From assembly GCF_024055895.1 (NCBI RefSeq), contig NZ_JAMXLE010000004.1, positions 186,001-250,000 of the forward strand: a DNA stretch of 64,000 nt. The letters are read 5' to 3'. Positions within the stretch are counted from its first letter, which is position 1; the number at the start of each line of letters is the position of its first letter. The translations under genes were made by a program, and so were the position numbers. This DNA is from Rhizobium sp. L1K21. GTDB lineage: Bacteria > Pseudomonadota > Alphaproteobacteria > Rhizobiales > Rhizobiaceae. Of the stretch, positions 36,303-44,633 are shown in pieces. The notes beneath the pieces were generated by a model that searched no databases, was not told the origin of the DNA, and worked only from the letters and a program-made list of their open reading frames with translations.

Positions 36303-37004
36303 ATGGCGGAGCATCATGACGAGGCTGATATGGTGCCGCTGCGGCTGACTGATCGTCCCGATTGGCGTTATCTTCTGCATGAGTTCGAGCTTCTCTACCG
36401 CCACGGATCGGCGGGCGGCTCAAAAGCCATCCGCACCCATCGCAAACGCGTTCGCGATACGCTGTCCGCCGTCATCGACGCCAATCCGGAGATTGTTTTT
36501 TCAGAGCCCGAACAAAAGCCGGTGACGGCGCATCTTGGCCGGGCTTTTGATCTTGCCGCCCGCAATGGGCTTTACGGTATCAGCCGCGCACTCGAACGCC
36601 TGAGCCCGCAATTGACCTGGCAGTACGGCTATAAATCCGTGCCAAAAGCTTTGGCGCGCAAATATGCCTTTTGTGATATTTTAGGCCCCGGCGGTCCGGT
36701 CAAATCCGAGCGCTTGACGCTGGGTTTTGTGCTTTTTGCACCGAACACCGTCTATCCCCAGCACAGCCACCAGGACATTGAGGAAAGCTATATTTCCGTT
36801 TCAGGTGCCTGGTCGGAAAATGAACAGGCGGTCTATGCGCCGGGCTCGCTCATTCTCAACAGGCCGGGTGAAGAGCATCGCATCACCACCGGCGAGTTTG
36901 ATCCCTGCCTGCTTGCCTATGCCTGGATCGGCCCCGGCGAGCGGCTTGCCGAACCGGGTATGAAATTCTCGAAAGTGCGCAAGCGCGTGGAGCGGGGCAT
37001 CTGA
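36303..37004 (+). CDS. DMSP-lyase-like cupin protein (DddL family)
   Basis: A 233-residue protein with a helical N-terminal part (about 1-130) and a C-terminal cupin. Metal ligands fit the family pattern: His154, His156 and Glu160 or 161 with Tyr163 in YPQHSHQDIEESYISVSG, and His192 in PGEEHRI. This length and layout match DddL-type dimethylsulfoniopropionate lyases, which split DMSP into acrylate and dimethyl sulfide. Activity on DMSP is not implied in a soil or host bacterium; related cupins may act on other substrates. The start is uncertain because GAAGGGGA almost touches the ATG. Confidence 0.65.
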   Translation: MAEHHDEADMVPLRLTDRPDWRYLLHEFELLYRHGSAGGSKAIRTHRKRVRDTLSAVIDANPEIVFSEPEQKPVTAHLGRAFDLAARNGLYGISRALERLSPQLTWQYGYKSVPKALARKYAFCDILGPGGPVKSERLTLGFVLFAPNTVYPQHSHQDIEESYISVSGAWSENEQAVYAPGSLILNRPGEEHRITTGEFDPCLLAYAWIGPGERLAEPGMKFSKVRKRVERGI

Positions 37005-37033
37005 ACGGCGCGTTGGCCCATCCTCAGGCTGGC

Positions 37034-37699
37034 CTATTCTTCGAAGACCACCTCTTCGGCATTGGCACCGAGTGACTTCAGCGCCTGCTTCACCGACTTG
37101 ACCATTTCCGGCGGGCCGCAGACATAGAATTTCTGGTTGAAGTCGCTGACATGCTGCTTGAGGAAGTCTTCGTCGATGATGCCGTGGAGGTAGCCCGGAC
37201 GGTCTTCTTCGCTGAGCACATGGTGAACAGCAAGCCCACTCATGCCATCGATCTCATCCTTGCAGAATATATCGGTCACGGTCTTGTTGGCAAAGAACAG
37301 GCGGTTGCCTGCCAGTTCACCGCTTTCGCGCAGGTCGCGCAGGATTGAAAGAAACGGCGTCATACCGGCCCCGCCTGCAATGAACACGCCCTTGCCCTTG
37401 AACTGAATTGTACCCCAGGGATCATCGATGATGAGGCGATCGCCCGGGCTCAGGTTCATCAGCTGCTTTGTGACCCCGTCATGATCGGGATAGCTCTTGA
37501 TCGTGAACTGCAGTTTGTCCCAGTCGGGGAGGGACGTGAAGGTGAAAGGCCGCGTTTCCTCGCGCCAGTCATCCTTGTCGATGGCGACGTCTGTTGCCTG
37601 TCCGGGTTTGAAGGAAAAATTCTCAGGCTTCTCGAGATCGTATTGAAAAACCGTGCCGCCCACTGGCGTAATGGAATTGATTGTCAGCCTATGTGCCAT
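37034..37699 (-). CDS. Flavin-dependent reductase (ferredoxin/flavodoxin-NADP reductase-like)
   Basis: A 221-residue protein of the ferredoxin-NADP reductase fold. The FAD domain has RPFTFTSLPDWDKLQFTIKS (the RxYS-like motif as RPFT), and GDRLIIDDPWGTIQF. The NAD(P) domain starts GVFIAGGAGMTPFLSILRDL and ends with FYVCGPPEMVKSVKQAL. It lacks an iron-sulfur domain, so it needs a separate electron acceptor. It lies 71 bases upstream of the PAS-GGDEF-EAL gene on the same strand. Confidence 0.85.
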   Translation of the reverse strand: MAHRLTINSITPVGGTVFQYDLEKPENFSFKPGQATDVAIDKDDWREETRPFTFTSLPDWDKLQFTIKSYPDHDGVTKQLMNLSPGDRLIIDDPWGTIQFKGKGVFIAGGAGMTPFLSILRDLRESGELAGNRLFFANKTVTDIFCKDEIDGMSGLAVHHVLSEEDRPGYLHGIIDEDFLKQHVSDFNQKFYVCGPPEMVKSVKQALKSLGANAEEVVFEE

Positions 37700-37770
37700 G
37701 TCGCAACCTCCGTCGATACCCGTTCAAGAGGGTAATGAGACAGGCGTGACAAAGTTCCAGATGTGCTGTT

Positions 37771-40578
37771 TCAAACGGCTGTCGGCACGGACAAAGGAGC
37801 GGGTGTCTCCGCTGCCGTTTGCGCTTTCAGGCGCGCCAGCAGGTCGGTGGCGGGGGCGGGTTTATGCCAGAGGTAGCCCTGCCCGGTCTCACAGCCGAGC
37901 GTTTCAAGCTTGCGGGCAATTTCTTCGTTTTCGACGCCTTCAGCAACAGTCTTGAGTTTCAGGCCCTGCGCCATGCCGAGAACGCTGCGCACCAGAACCG
38001 CCTGCTTTTCATCGGTATTCATGTCGCGCACAAAGGACTGGTCAACCTTGAGGCCGCCAATCGGCAGATTGCGCAGATAGCTCAGCGCCGAATAGCCCGT
38101 GCCGAAGTCGTCAATGGAGATGAGAATGCCAAGCCCGGCTATGGCAGCAAGCGTCTCACGAATGGATTCGTTGTCCGCCAGAAGAAGGCTTTCGGTGATC
38201 TCCAGCTCCAGCCATTCAGCCTTGCAACCGGTCTCCTCCAGGCATTGTCCAAGAACCCCCAGGAAACCGCCGAAGACGATCTGGCGTGGCGAAAGGTTGA
38301 CGGCAACCGTGAACGGGCGCGTGGAAATGCGATTGCAGGCAACGGCAAATTCACAGGCCTTACGCAGAATGCGTTTGCCGATTTCAATGATCTGGCCGGT
38401 GTCTTCTGCAACGGGGATAAACTGGTCTGGCGCAATGAAGCCGAGTTCGGGGTGATACCAGCGGCACAGTGCCTCCGCCCCGGTGATCCGTCTGGATGAA
38501 AGCGCGATCTTGGCCTGGAAGAAAGCCTCAAACTGGTCGTTCAACAATCCTTCACGGATCAGGCCTTCCAGTTTGAAATGGGTTTCGGCACGCTTGCTCA
38601 TCAAGGGCGAGTAGCAACATGCGCGGTTTCTGCCCTCAGACTTGGCCTGATAGAGAGCAATGTCGGAAAAGCGGAACAGTGTTTCCTCGCAGGCGCTGTC
38701 CTCGGGTCCGATCGCAACACCGATACTGGTGGACACGCTAACGATGTTGCCACCAATCCGCATCGGTTTGTTGATCGCGGCTATAATATCCTGAGCAACC
38801 TCGTGCACGTCCGCGCGGTTTTTGACATGCGGAAGAATGATTACGAACTCGTCGCCGCCTAGACGTCCCAACCACCCTTTCGTGGCGATGACCTTCTTCA
38901 GCCGCGATGCAAATTCAATCAGCAACTCGTCACCGACAATGTGGCCCAGGGTGTCGTTGATCGATTTGAAGCGGTCGATGTCAAGTGTCAGCAGGGCCAT
39001 TTGGCCGTAATTGGCGATGGCGTCGTTCAGGAACGTTCTCAGTGTCTCCTGCAACCTCACCCGGTTCGCCAGGCCGGTGAGCGCGTCTGTATAGGCAATC
39101 CGTTCCAGTTCACGTTCCTTGGCCTGCAACATTCGCTCGGCGGCTTTCTCGCCGGTGATGTCGCGGCCTATGCCCAGGGCGGAGTGAACCGATCCGTCGC
39201 TGCTGAATTCCGGAAAGTAGCGCAGTTCGTGGGTAAACACCTCGCCGGATTTGCCGGGAAATTCCAGTTCGCGCACCACGGGCTTGCGGGTCCTGATGGC
39301 TTCTAGCGCGGTCTCCATCGGCACCGCCATGGTGATATGGGCTTGCGGGTTGGCCGCCATTGTTTGGAGATAGATGTCGAGCGGATAGCCGATCGTCTTT
39401 TCGATGGTCTCCCGCATCGCTGCGTTCAGGTAGATGGCACCATCCTTGGCCGAATGACGCACGATGCAATCGGGAAGATTGTCGAGCAATTGTCGGTATT
39501 CGGCTTCGCGCTGGCGAATTTCCGCTTCCAGGCGCTTGCTTTCGCTCACGTCTCGTGCGGTTCCGAGAATTCCCGTCACTTCGCCGAGGTTGTTTCGAAT
39601 GGCGATTTTCTGGACGAAATAATGTGAGGCTTTGGCGGGGTCGTTGTCCTCTGCAGGAAGTTCGATCTCAAAGCTTACGGGCTCATTTGTCTCCAGAGCC
39701 CTTCGGTCGGTCTCCAGGTGATCTTTCAAGTTGATGGGATTGGCCGTTTCGTAAGCTGTCTTGCCCAACATTGCGCCCTTTGGCACGCGGTTGAAAGCGT
39801 CAAATACATCATTGCAAAGCGTGTATCGGCCATCCATGTCCTTGATCCAGAAAAGATCGGGCAAGGTTCGAATGGCTGCGTGGAGCTGATCCTGTGAATG
39901 TTCCGCGGCGGCCTTCAACTTGACGAGATCGTCTGCCGCGTGTCCATAGGCGATCACCCGGCAGCGACCGGTTGCCTCATCTGGACACGAGAAAAGTTTG
40001 AAAATCTGCACGCTGGCAACGCCATCGGCATTTTCAATCGCGATCTCAACAAATGTTTCATTGCCGCTCAGAGCAACGTTTTGAATGGCCTGGTCCAGGA
40101 ATTTGGCTTGTTGGCCCTTGAAGATTTCACCAGCGCACCGGCCCTTAACCTGCCGTTGCCCAAGACCCAGAAACGCTTCCAGATTTGGATTGACAAGCAC
40201 AAACCTTGCGCTGCTGTCAAAAATCGCGATTTTATTCGGCGAAGCGGCGAACACGTTTTGATATGCGCTCTGCGTGCCTGTCGTGGAAATCGCGCCATGC
40301 CAGACAATGTCACCGTTTTCGGCGGTTGTCGGCTGGAGAAAAGCCGTGAGCGACTGAGGGTGCGCTGCATGACCGTGAGCGAGGTCGAAATGAAACTCGA
40401 CGGGTTCGCATAGGCGGGCGGACGCCATCAACTTACGGTAAAAGCCGACTCTTTGAATGGACGGCAGTTGCTGCACAAGATCGGCGATATCTGCCGCAAA
40501 CAGGCCATCGCCGGGCGTAGAACGATCCTGACCGATGATCGTGTAGTAATCGGAAACGGGTCGCGAACACCCCTTCAA
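37771..40578 (-). CDS. PAS-GGDEF-EAL cyclic-di-GMP enzyme
   Basis: A 935-residue signalling protein with about three PAS domains (roughly 115-225, 232-355, 360-480), a diguanylate cyclase domain (GGDEF at 574-578, intact) and a phosphodiesterase domain (EAL at 702-704, with DDFGTGYS, KVDQSF and AEGVE). Both catalytic cores look competent, so it may make or degrade cyclic di-GMP depending on PAS input. No membrane segment is evident. No ATG or GTG fits the beginning: the frame opens with TTG at 40578, and a stop lies about 80 bases further upstream, so the exact start is unsure. Confidence 0.9.
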   Translation of the reverse strand: MKGCSRPVSDYYTIIGQDRSTPGDGLFAADIADLVQQLPSIQRVGFYRKLMASARLCEPVEFHFDLAHGHAAHPQSLTAFLQPTTAENGDIVWHGAISTTGTQSAYQNVFAASPNKIAIFDSSARFVLVNPNLEAFLGLGQRQVKGRCAGEIFKGQQAKFLDQAIQNVALSGNETFVEIAIENADGVASVQIFKLFSCPDEATGRCRVIAYGHAADDLVKLKAAAEHSQDQLHAAIRTLPDLFWIKDMDGRYTLCNDVFDAFNRVPKGAMLGKTAYETANPINLKDHLETDRRALETNEPVSFEIELPAEDNDPAKASHYFVQKIAIRNNLGEVTGILGTARDVSESKRLEAEIRQREAEYRQLLDNLPDCIVRHSAKDGAIYLNAAMRETIEKTIGYPLDIYLQTMAANPQAHITMAVPMETALEAIRTRKPVVRELEFPGKSGEVFTHELRYFPEFSSDGSVHSALGIGRDITGEKAAERMLQAKERELERIAYTDALTGLANRVRLQETLRTFLNDAIANYGQMALLTLDIDRFKSINDTLGHIVGDELLIEFASRLKKVIATKGWLGRLGGDEFVIILPHVKNRADVHEVAQDIIAAINKPMRIGGNIVSVSTSIGVAIGPEDSACEETLFRFSDIALYQAKSEGRNRACCYSPLMSKRAETHFKLEGLIREGLLNDQFEAFFQAKIALSSRRITGAEALCRWYHPELGFIAPDQFIPVAEDTGQIIEIGKRILRKACEFAVACNRISTRPFTVAVNLSPRQIVFGGFLGVLGQCLEETGCKAEWLELEITESLLLADNESIRETLAAIAGLGILISIDDFGTGYSALSYLRNLPIGGLKVDQSFVRDMNTDEKQAVLVRSVLGMAQGLKLKTVAEGVENEEIARKLETLGCETGQGYLWHKPAPATDLLARLKAQTAAETPAPLSVPTAV

Positions 40579-40744
40579 GCGCAGCCCGAAGAGGACGAGA
40601 AGTTTTTCGCCAGGGATGTCGGCTCGACGATCTTGCAGTGTCTCTCTCCGCCTTTATTCTGGCGGTATTTTTAATGAGCAAAGTTTAAATATATATTTAC
40701 GCTCGCTAACTTAGAGAACTGCGCCCAAATTCTGGTTCATTTCT

Positions 40745-40782
40745 AAAAAATAAAAGGCGGCCTCCAAGTATTATGGAGGCCG
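40745..40782 (-). terminator. Terminator after M20 amidohydrolase gene
   Basis: On the minus strand CGGCCTCCA (40782-40774) pairs with TGGAGGCCG (40766-40758), and a T-rich run follows down to 40745. Confidence 0.8.
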
Positions 40783-40826
40783 TTTCTCAGCTTATACATC
40801 AATTCAGGGCAAAGGGCCGGATCGGT

Positions 40827-41987
40827 TCATCCGGCAAGGCGGTCTTCCGCCAGTTTGACCCAATAGGAAATGCCGTGGGGAATGATCTCGTCGTTGAAGT
40901 CGTATTCGGGGTGGTGGAGACCTGCGGTGTCGCCATTGCCGATGAAGATAAAGGCGCCGGGGCGCGCTTCCAGCATGTAGGAGAAGTCTTCACCGCCCAT
41001 GACCGGGGCTACCTCCGCATTCACGTTGGTTGAACCGGCAACCTCGCCTGCGGCAGCGGCGGCATATTGCGTTTCTTCGGCATGATTGAAGGTGACCGGG
41101 TAATTGCGGTCGTAATAGACATCGGCAACGGCTCCTTGCGCCTTGGCGACGCCTTCGGCAATTTCCGTCAGCCGCTTTTGCGCCAGATCGCGCATTTCAG
41201 GCATCAATGTTCTGACCGTGCCTGCAATGACGGCTTCTGTGGGGATGATGTTGTGGGCAAAGCCGGCGTTGAATTTGGTGACCGAAACCACGACGGATTG
41301 CAGCGGGTCGGCATTGCGCGAGGCAATGGTCTGCAGCGAATTGACGATCTGCGAACCGGCGACAATCGGGTCGATGGTCAGATGCGGCATGGCGGCGTGG
41401 CCGCCGTGACCCTTGATGGTGATCTTGAACTCGTCGGTGGCCGCCATGATGGGGCCCTGGCGGATGGCGAACTGGCCCACGGGAATGCCCGGCATATTGT
41501 GCATGCCGTAAACTTCCTGGATACCAAAGCGCTCCATCATGCCGTCCTTGACCATTTCGTTGCCGCCGCCGCCGCCTTCTTCGGCAGGCTGGAAGATCAC
41601 CGCCACCGAGCCGGAAAAATTGCGCGTTTCGGCCAGATATTTTGCCGCGCCAAGCAGCATGGCCGTATGACCATCGTGGCCGCAGGCATGCATCATGCCG
41701 GGGACAGTGGAGGCCCATGGTTTGCCGGTCTGCTCGGTGATGGGTAGCGCGTCCATATCGGCGCGCATGCCGATGGTGCGGCCCGGACCCTTGCCCTTGA
41801 TGAGGCCAACAACGCCGGTTTTGCCTATGCCCGTTACAATCTCGTCAACGCCGAAGCTCTTGAGCTTTTCGGCGACAAAAGCGGCGGTCTTCTCAACAGC
41901 GAAAAGCAATTCCGGCTGGGTGTGGATGTGGCGTCTCCACTCGGCAATTTCTTCTTGCAGTTCTGCGGCACGGTTTAGTACGGGCAT
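40827..41987 (-). CDS. M20 family amidohydrolase (hippurate hydrolase-like)
   Basis: A 386-residue zinc amidohydrolase of peptidase family M20D. Metal ligands are in HACGHDGHTAM, the catalytic Glu pair in FQPAEEGGGGG and a late His in APVMGGEDFSYMLEARPGAF. The group includes hippurate hydrolase, IAA-amino acid hydrolase and N-acyl-amino acid deacylases. The first residues (MPVLNRAAELQEEIAEWRRH) are typical. Substrate unknown; the gene stands alone with its own terminator. Confidence 0.9.
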   Translation of the reverse strand: MPVLNRAAELQEEIAEWRRHIHTQPELLFAVEKTAAFVAEKLKSFGVDEIVTGIGKTGVVGLIKGKGPGRTIGMRADMDALPITEQTGKPWASTVPGMMHACGHDGHTAMLLGAAKYLAETRNFSGSVAVIFQPAEEGGGGGNEMVKDGMMERFGIQEVYGMHNMPGIPVGQFAIRQGPIMAATDEFKITIKGHGGHAAMPHLTIDPIVAGSQIVNSLQTIASRNADPLQSVVVSVTKFNAGFAHNIIPTEAVIAGTVRTLMPEMRDLAQKRLTEIAEGVAKAQGAVADVYYDRNYPVTFNHAEETQYAAAAAGEVAGSTNVNAEVAPVMGGEDFSYMLEARPGAFIFIGNGDTAGLHHPEYDFNDEIIPHGISYWVKLAEDRLAG

Positions 41988-42191
41988 GTCTCATCCTTCA
42001 AAATGTTGACCCATTGCTCCACATCAAAATGAAGTTCGCCTTGAATGAAGTCCAAAGCGGGCCTTTGCCAAGTGGCTCTGATTTGGTTAAAACCATCAGG
42101 AGATTTCGAGCAAATCAGGGATCTGGCGCGTCTGTAGATAGGCAAGATATGGCATGCGCGTGGAAATAAACAAGCTGGCATTGGGGTGTAG

Positions 42192-43280
42192 ATGACTTTT
42201 TCCGGCGGCAGAATTGGCTTCAAACTTCTTTTTGCGGTGCTGCTTTCGACCTTCGTGGCAACGAGCGCCTTGGCGCGTCCTCACATTCTCGTTGACGTGA
42301 GAACGGGAAAGGTTCTGGAGCACAAGGAGGCGTTTCAGCGGTGGTATCCTGCATCGCTTACCAAGATCATGACGGCCTATTTGGCATTCAGCGCCATGAA
42401 AGCGGGCAGGCTGCGTCCAGACAGTCCCGTTGTCATGTCAAAACACGCCGTCAGCCAGCCGCCCAGCAAGATGTATTTCAAGCCCGGTGATACGCTGACG
42501 CTCGATAGCGCCCTGAAAATCCTGCTGGTCAAATCCGCCAATGATATTGCCGTTGCCATAGCCGAAACGGTTGCAGGTTCGGAGCAGACCTTCGTCGATC
42601 TGATGAACAGTGAAGCCCGCCGTATCGGCATGATTTCATCGCGCTTCGTCAATCCGAACGGCCTGCCGGGTCAGGGGCAGTATACCACGGCGCGTGATCT
42701 CGCCGTCCTGTCGGTTGCGGTGCGCCGCGAATTTCCCGAATACGCGCATTATTTCGCAGTCGAAGGCGTGAACACCGGCAAGAAGCAATATACCAATTAC
42801 AATCTGCTGATTGGCCGTTTTCGCGGCGCAGATGGCATGAAAACCGGCTATATATGCTCTGCAGGCTTCAATCAGATTTCGTCTGCCACGCGTGGTGGCC
42901 GCACGCTTGTGGCCGTTGTTCTGGGTGCTGACAGCCTGGGCGGGCGGGCCGACTTGTCTGCCGATCTTCTGGAAAAGGGCTTCCAGATGTCCGGTGGGAG
43001 TGGACCAACGCTTGCCGGGCTTGCGCCTTATGGTTCGGGCCGGGATGTGGTGATGGATATCCGCGACCAGATCTGCACCAAGGAAGCACGTCAGGAGCGG
43101 GCCGAAAACCGCGATGAAGCGGGCCGCATGGTTCTGCATTCGGCCTATATCAGCGAATTTTCCGGAAAGCCGGATTTTGCCTTTACCGGGCTCATCGCCA
43201 CCGCAAAACCCGTGGCGGCTGATGGCGGCCCGAATATCCACCGGGTGCCGATCCCGCTTCCGCGTCCGGCAAATTTTTGA
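42192..43280 (+). CDS. D-alanyl-D-alanine carboxypeptidase (peptidase S11)
   Basis: A 362-residue penicillin-binding protein of the DacA/PBP5 family that trims the terminal D-Ala of peptidoglycan stems. An N-terminal signal sequence (FKLLFAVLLSTFVATSALA) is visible. The active motifs are Ser55-x-x-Lys58 (SLTK), Ser115-x-Asn117 (SAN) and Lys217-Thr-Gly (KTG). The C-terminal half lacks an obvious amphipathic anchor helix, so membrane attachment is uncertain. The GTPase gene 8 bases downstream suggests joint transcription. Confidence 0.93.
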   Translation: MTFSGGRIGFKLLFAVLLSTFVATSALARPHILVDVRTGKVLEHKEAFQRWYPASLTKIMTAYLAFSAMKAGRLRPDSPVVMSKHAVSQPPSKMYFKPGDTLTLDSALKILLVKSANDIAVAIAETVAGSEQTFVDLMNSEARRIGMISSRFVNPNGLPGQGQYTTARDLAVLSVAVRREFPEYAHYFAVEGVNTGKKQYTNYNLLIGRFRGADGMKTGYICSAGFNQISSATRGGRTLVAVVLGADSLGGRADLSADLLEKGFQMSGGSGPTLAGLAPYGSGRDVVMDIRDQICTKEARQERAENRDEAGRMVLHSAYISEFSGKPDFAFTGLIATAKPVAADGGPNIHRVPIPLPRPANF

Positions 43281-43288
43281 GTTTGAGC

Positions 43289-44386
43289 ATGCTGCCACAT
43301 TTGAAAAGCATTCCGGTTTCCGTCATCACCGGCTTTCTTGGCGCGGGGAAATCGACGCTTCTGAACCGGCTTCTGAAGGATCCGGCACTGAAAGATACTG
43401 CCATCATCATCAATGAATTCGGTGATGTGGGGATCGACCACATGCTCGTCGAAGTTTCCGGCGATCAGATGGTGGAGCTTTCCAATGGCTGCCTATGCTG
43501 CACGGTGCGCGGCGAGCTGGTCGATACGCTCGCCAATTTCGTCGACCGGATGCAGACCGGCCAGATGGCGCCGCTTTCGCGAATCGTGATTGAAACGACC
43601 GGCCTTGCCGATCCCGCACCCGTTCTGCAATCGATTATCGGCAATGTGGTGATTGCGCAGAATTTTCACGTCGACGGGGTGATCACGGTTGTCGATGCTG
43701 TCAATGGCATGCGCACGCTGGAGCATTTGGAAGAGGCGGTCAAACAGGCCGCCGTTGCTGACAGGCTGGTGATTTCGAAGCAGACGCTTGCCGAACCCGA
43801 GGCTATCGCGGCGCTGGAAGCGCGCTTGCGCGAAATCAACCCGTTTGCGCCGTTCATCGATGCCGACGGTGACGAAGCGGCGGCGGGCAGCCTTTTGGCT
43901 GCTGGGCCATTTGATGCGGCCAACAAGAGCCCGGATGTGGCGCGCTGGCTGGGCGAAGAGGAAGCCCACGGGCACCACCACCATCATCACCATCACGATG
44001 TCACCCGGCATAATGATCGCATACGCTCCTTTTCCATCGTACACGATGAACCGCTCGACCAGGCCGTCATTGGCATGTTCGTCGATCTCCTGCGCTCGGC
44101 GCATGGGGACAAGCTTCTTCGCATGAAGGCGGTCGTGAAACTCTCCGACGATCCCTCACGCCCGCTCGTTCTGCACGCCGTTCAAACCGTGATGCATCCG
44201 CCCAAACGGCTGGAAAAATGGCCCGATGGCGACCAGCGCACGCGCATGGTCTTGATCACGCAGGACCTGCCGGAAGCCTTTGTACGTGAACTCTTCGACA
44301 CATTTATCGGGAAGCCCCAGACCGACCGCCCGGACCGCCAGGCGCTGGAGGACAATCCGCTTGCCGTGCCGGGGATGCGGTTTTAG
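43289..44386 (+). CDS. COG0523 GTPase (CobW/ZNG1-like metal chaperone)
   Basis: A 365-residue G3E GTPase with Walker A GFLGAGKSTLLN, the metal-binding CxCC motif in NGCLCCTVRGEL and the Walker B/G3 region ETTGLADPAPV. A run of histidines (HGHHHHHHHHD, near residue 230) is typical of members that deliver zinc. The C-terminal CobW_C domain is intact. A cobalamin role is possible by name, but the His-rich loop and distance from cobST favour a zinc or other metal chaperone. The ATG at 43289 is chosen; an in-frame TTG lies four codons earlier. Confidence 0.88.
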   Translation: MLPHLKSIPVSVITGFLGAGKSTLLNRLLKDPALKDTAIIINEFGDVGIDHMLVEVSGDQMVELSNGCLCCTVRGELVDTLANFVDRMQTGQMAPLSRIVIETTGLADPAPVLQSIIGNVVIAQNFHVDGVITVVDAVNGMRTLEHLEEAVKQAAVADRLVISKQTLAEPEAIAALEARLREINPFAPFIDADGDEAAAGSLLAAGPFDAANKSPDVARWLGEEEAHGHHHHHHHHDVTRHNDRIRSFSIVHDEPLDQAVIGMFVDLLRSAHGDKLLRMKAVVKLSDDPSRPLVLHAVQTVMHPPKRLEKWPDGDQRTRMVLITQDLPEAFVRELFDTFIGKPQTDRPDRQALEDNPLAVPGMRF

Positions 44387-44399
44387 GTTTCGGCGGCGA

Positions 44400-44633
44400 T
44401 CACCCGCCCTTGCGGATCAAAAAACGGTGGCTGCTTTCGAGCTTTTCGGTTTTTTCCAGGCTGTGGCCGTCTTCGTTGCAAAAGTGGGGGATGTCGATGA
44501 CGGCGAGGGGGTCGGTGGTTTCGACCTCCAGGCGGTGGCCGGGCTCAAGGCTACGCATTTTCTTGCGGGCCTTGATGACGGGCAGCGGGCATTTCAGGCC
44601 GCGCAGGTCCAGCCGCACGGGCTCGTCCGTCAT
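44400..44633 (-). CDS. TusA/SirA-like sulfur-carrier protein
   Basis: A 77-residue protein with the CPxP active motif in LDLRGLKCPLPVIKARKKM, the hallmark of the TusA/SirA/YedF family. Members relay persulfide sulfur, for example in tRNA thiolation or molybdenum-cofactor assembly. Its first base is the last base of the L,D-transpeptidase stop upstream on the same strand, so it is co-transcribed and possibly coupled. It is convergent with the COG0523 gene. Confidence 0.9.
   Translation of the reverse strand: MTDEPVRLDLRGLKCPLPVIKARKKMRSLEPGHRLEVETTDPLAVIDIPHFCNEDGHSLEKTEKLESSHRFLIRKGG

Noticed and set aside
43289-44386. CobW as part of the cobalamin pathway
   Set aside because: It is 10 kb from cobS-cobT with other genes between, and the His-rich loop fits a zinc-type COG0523 protein better.
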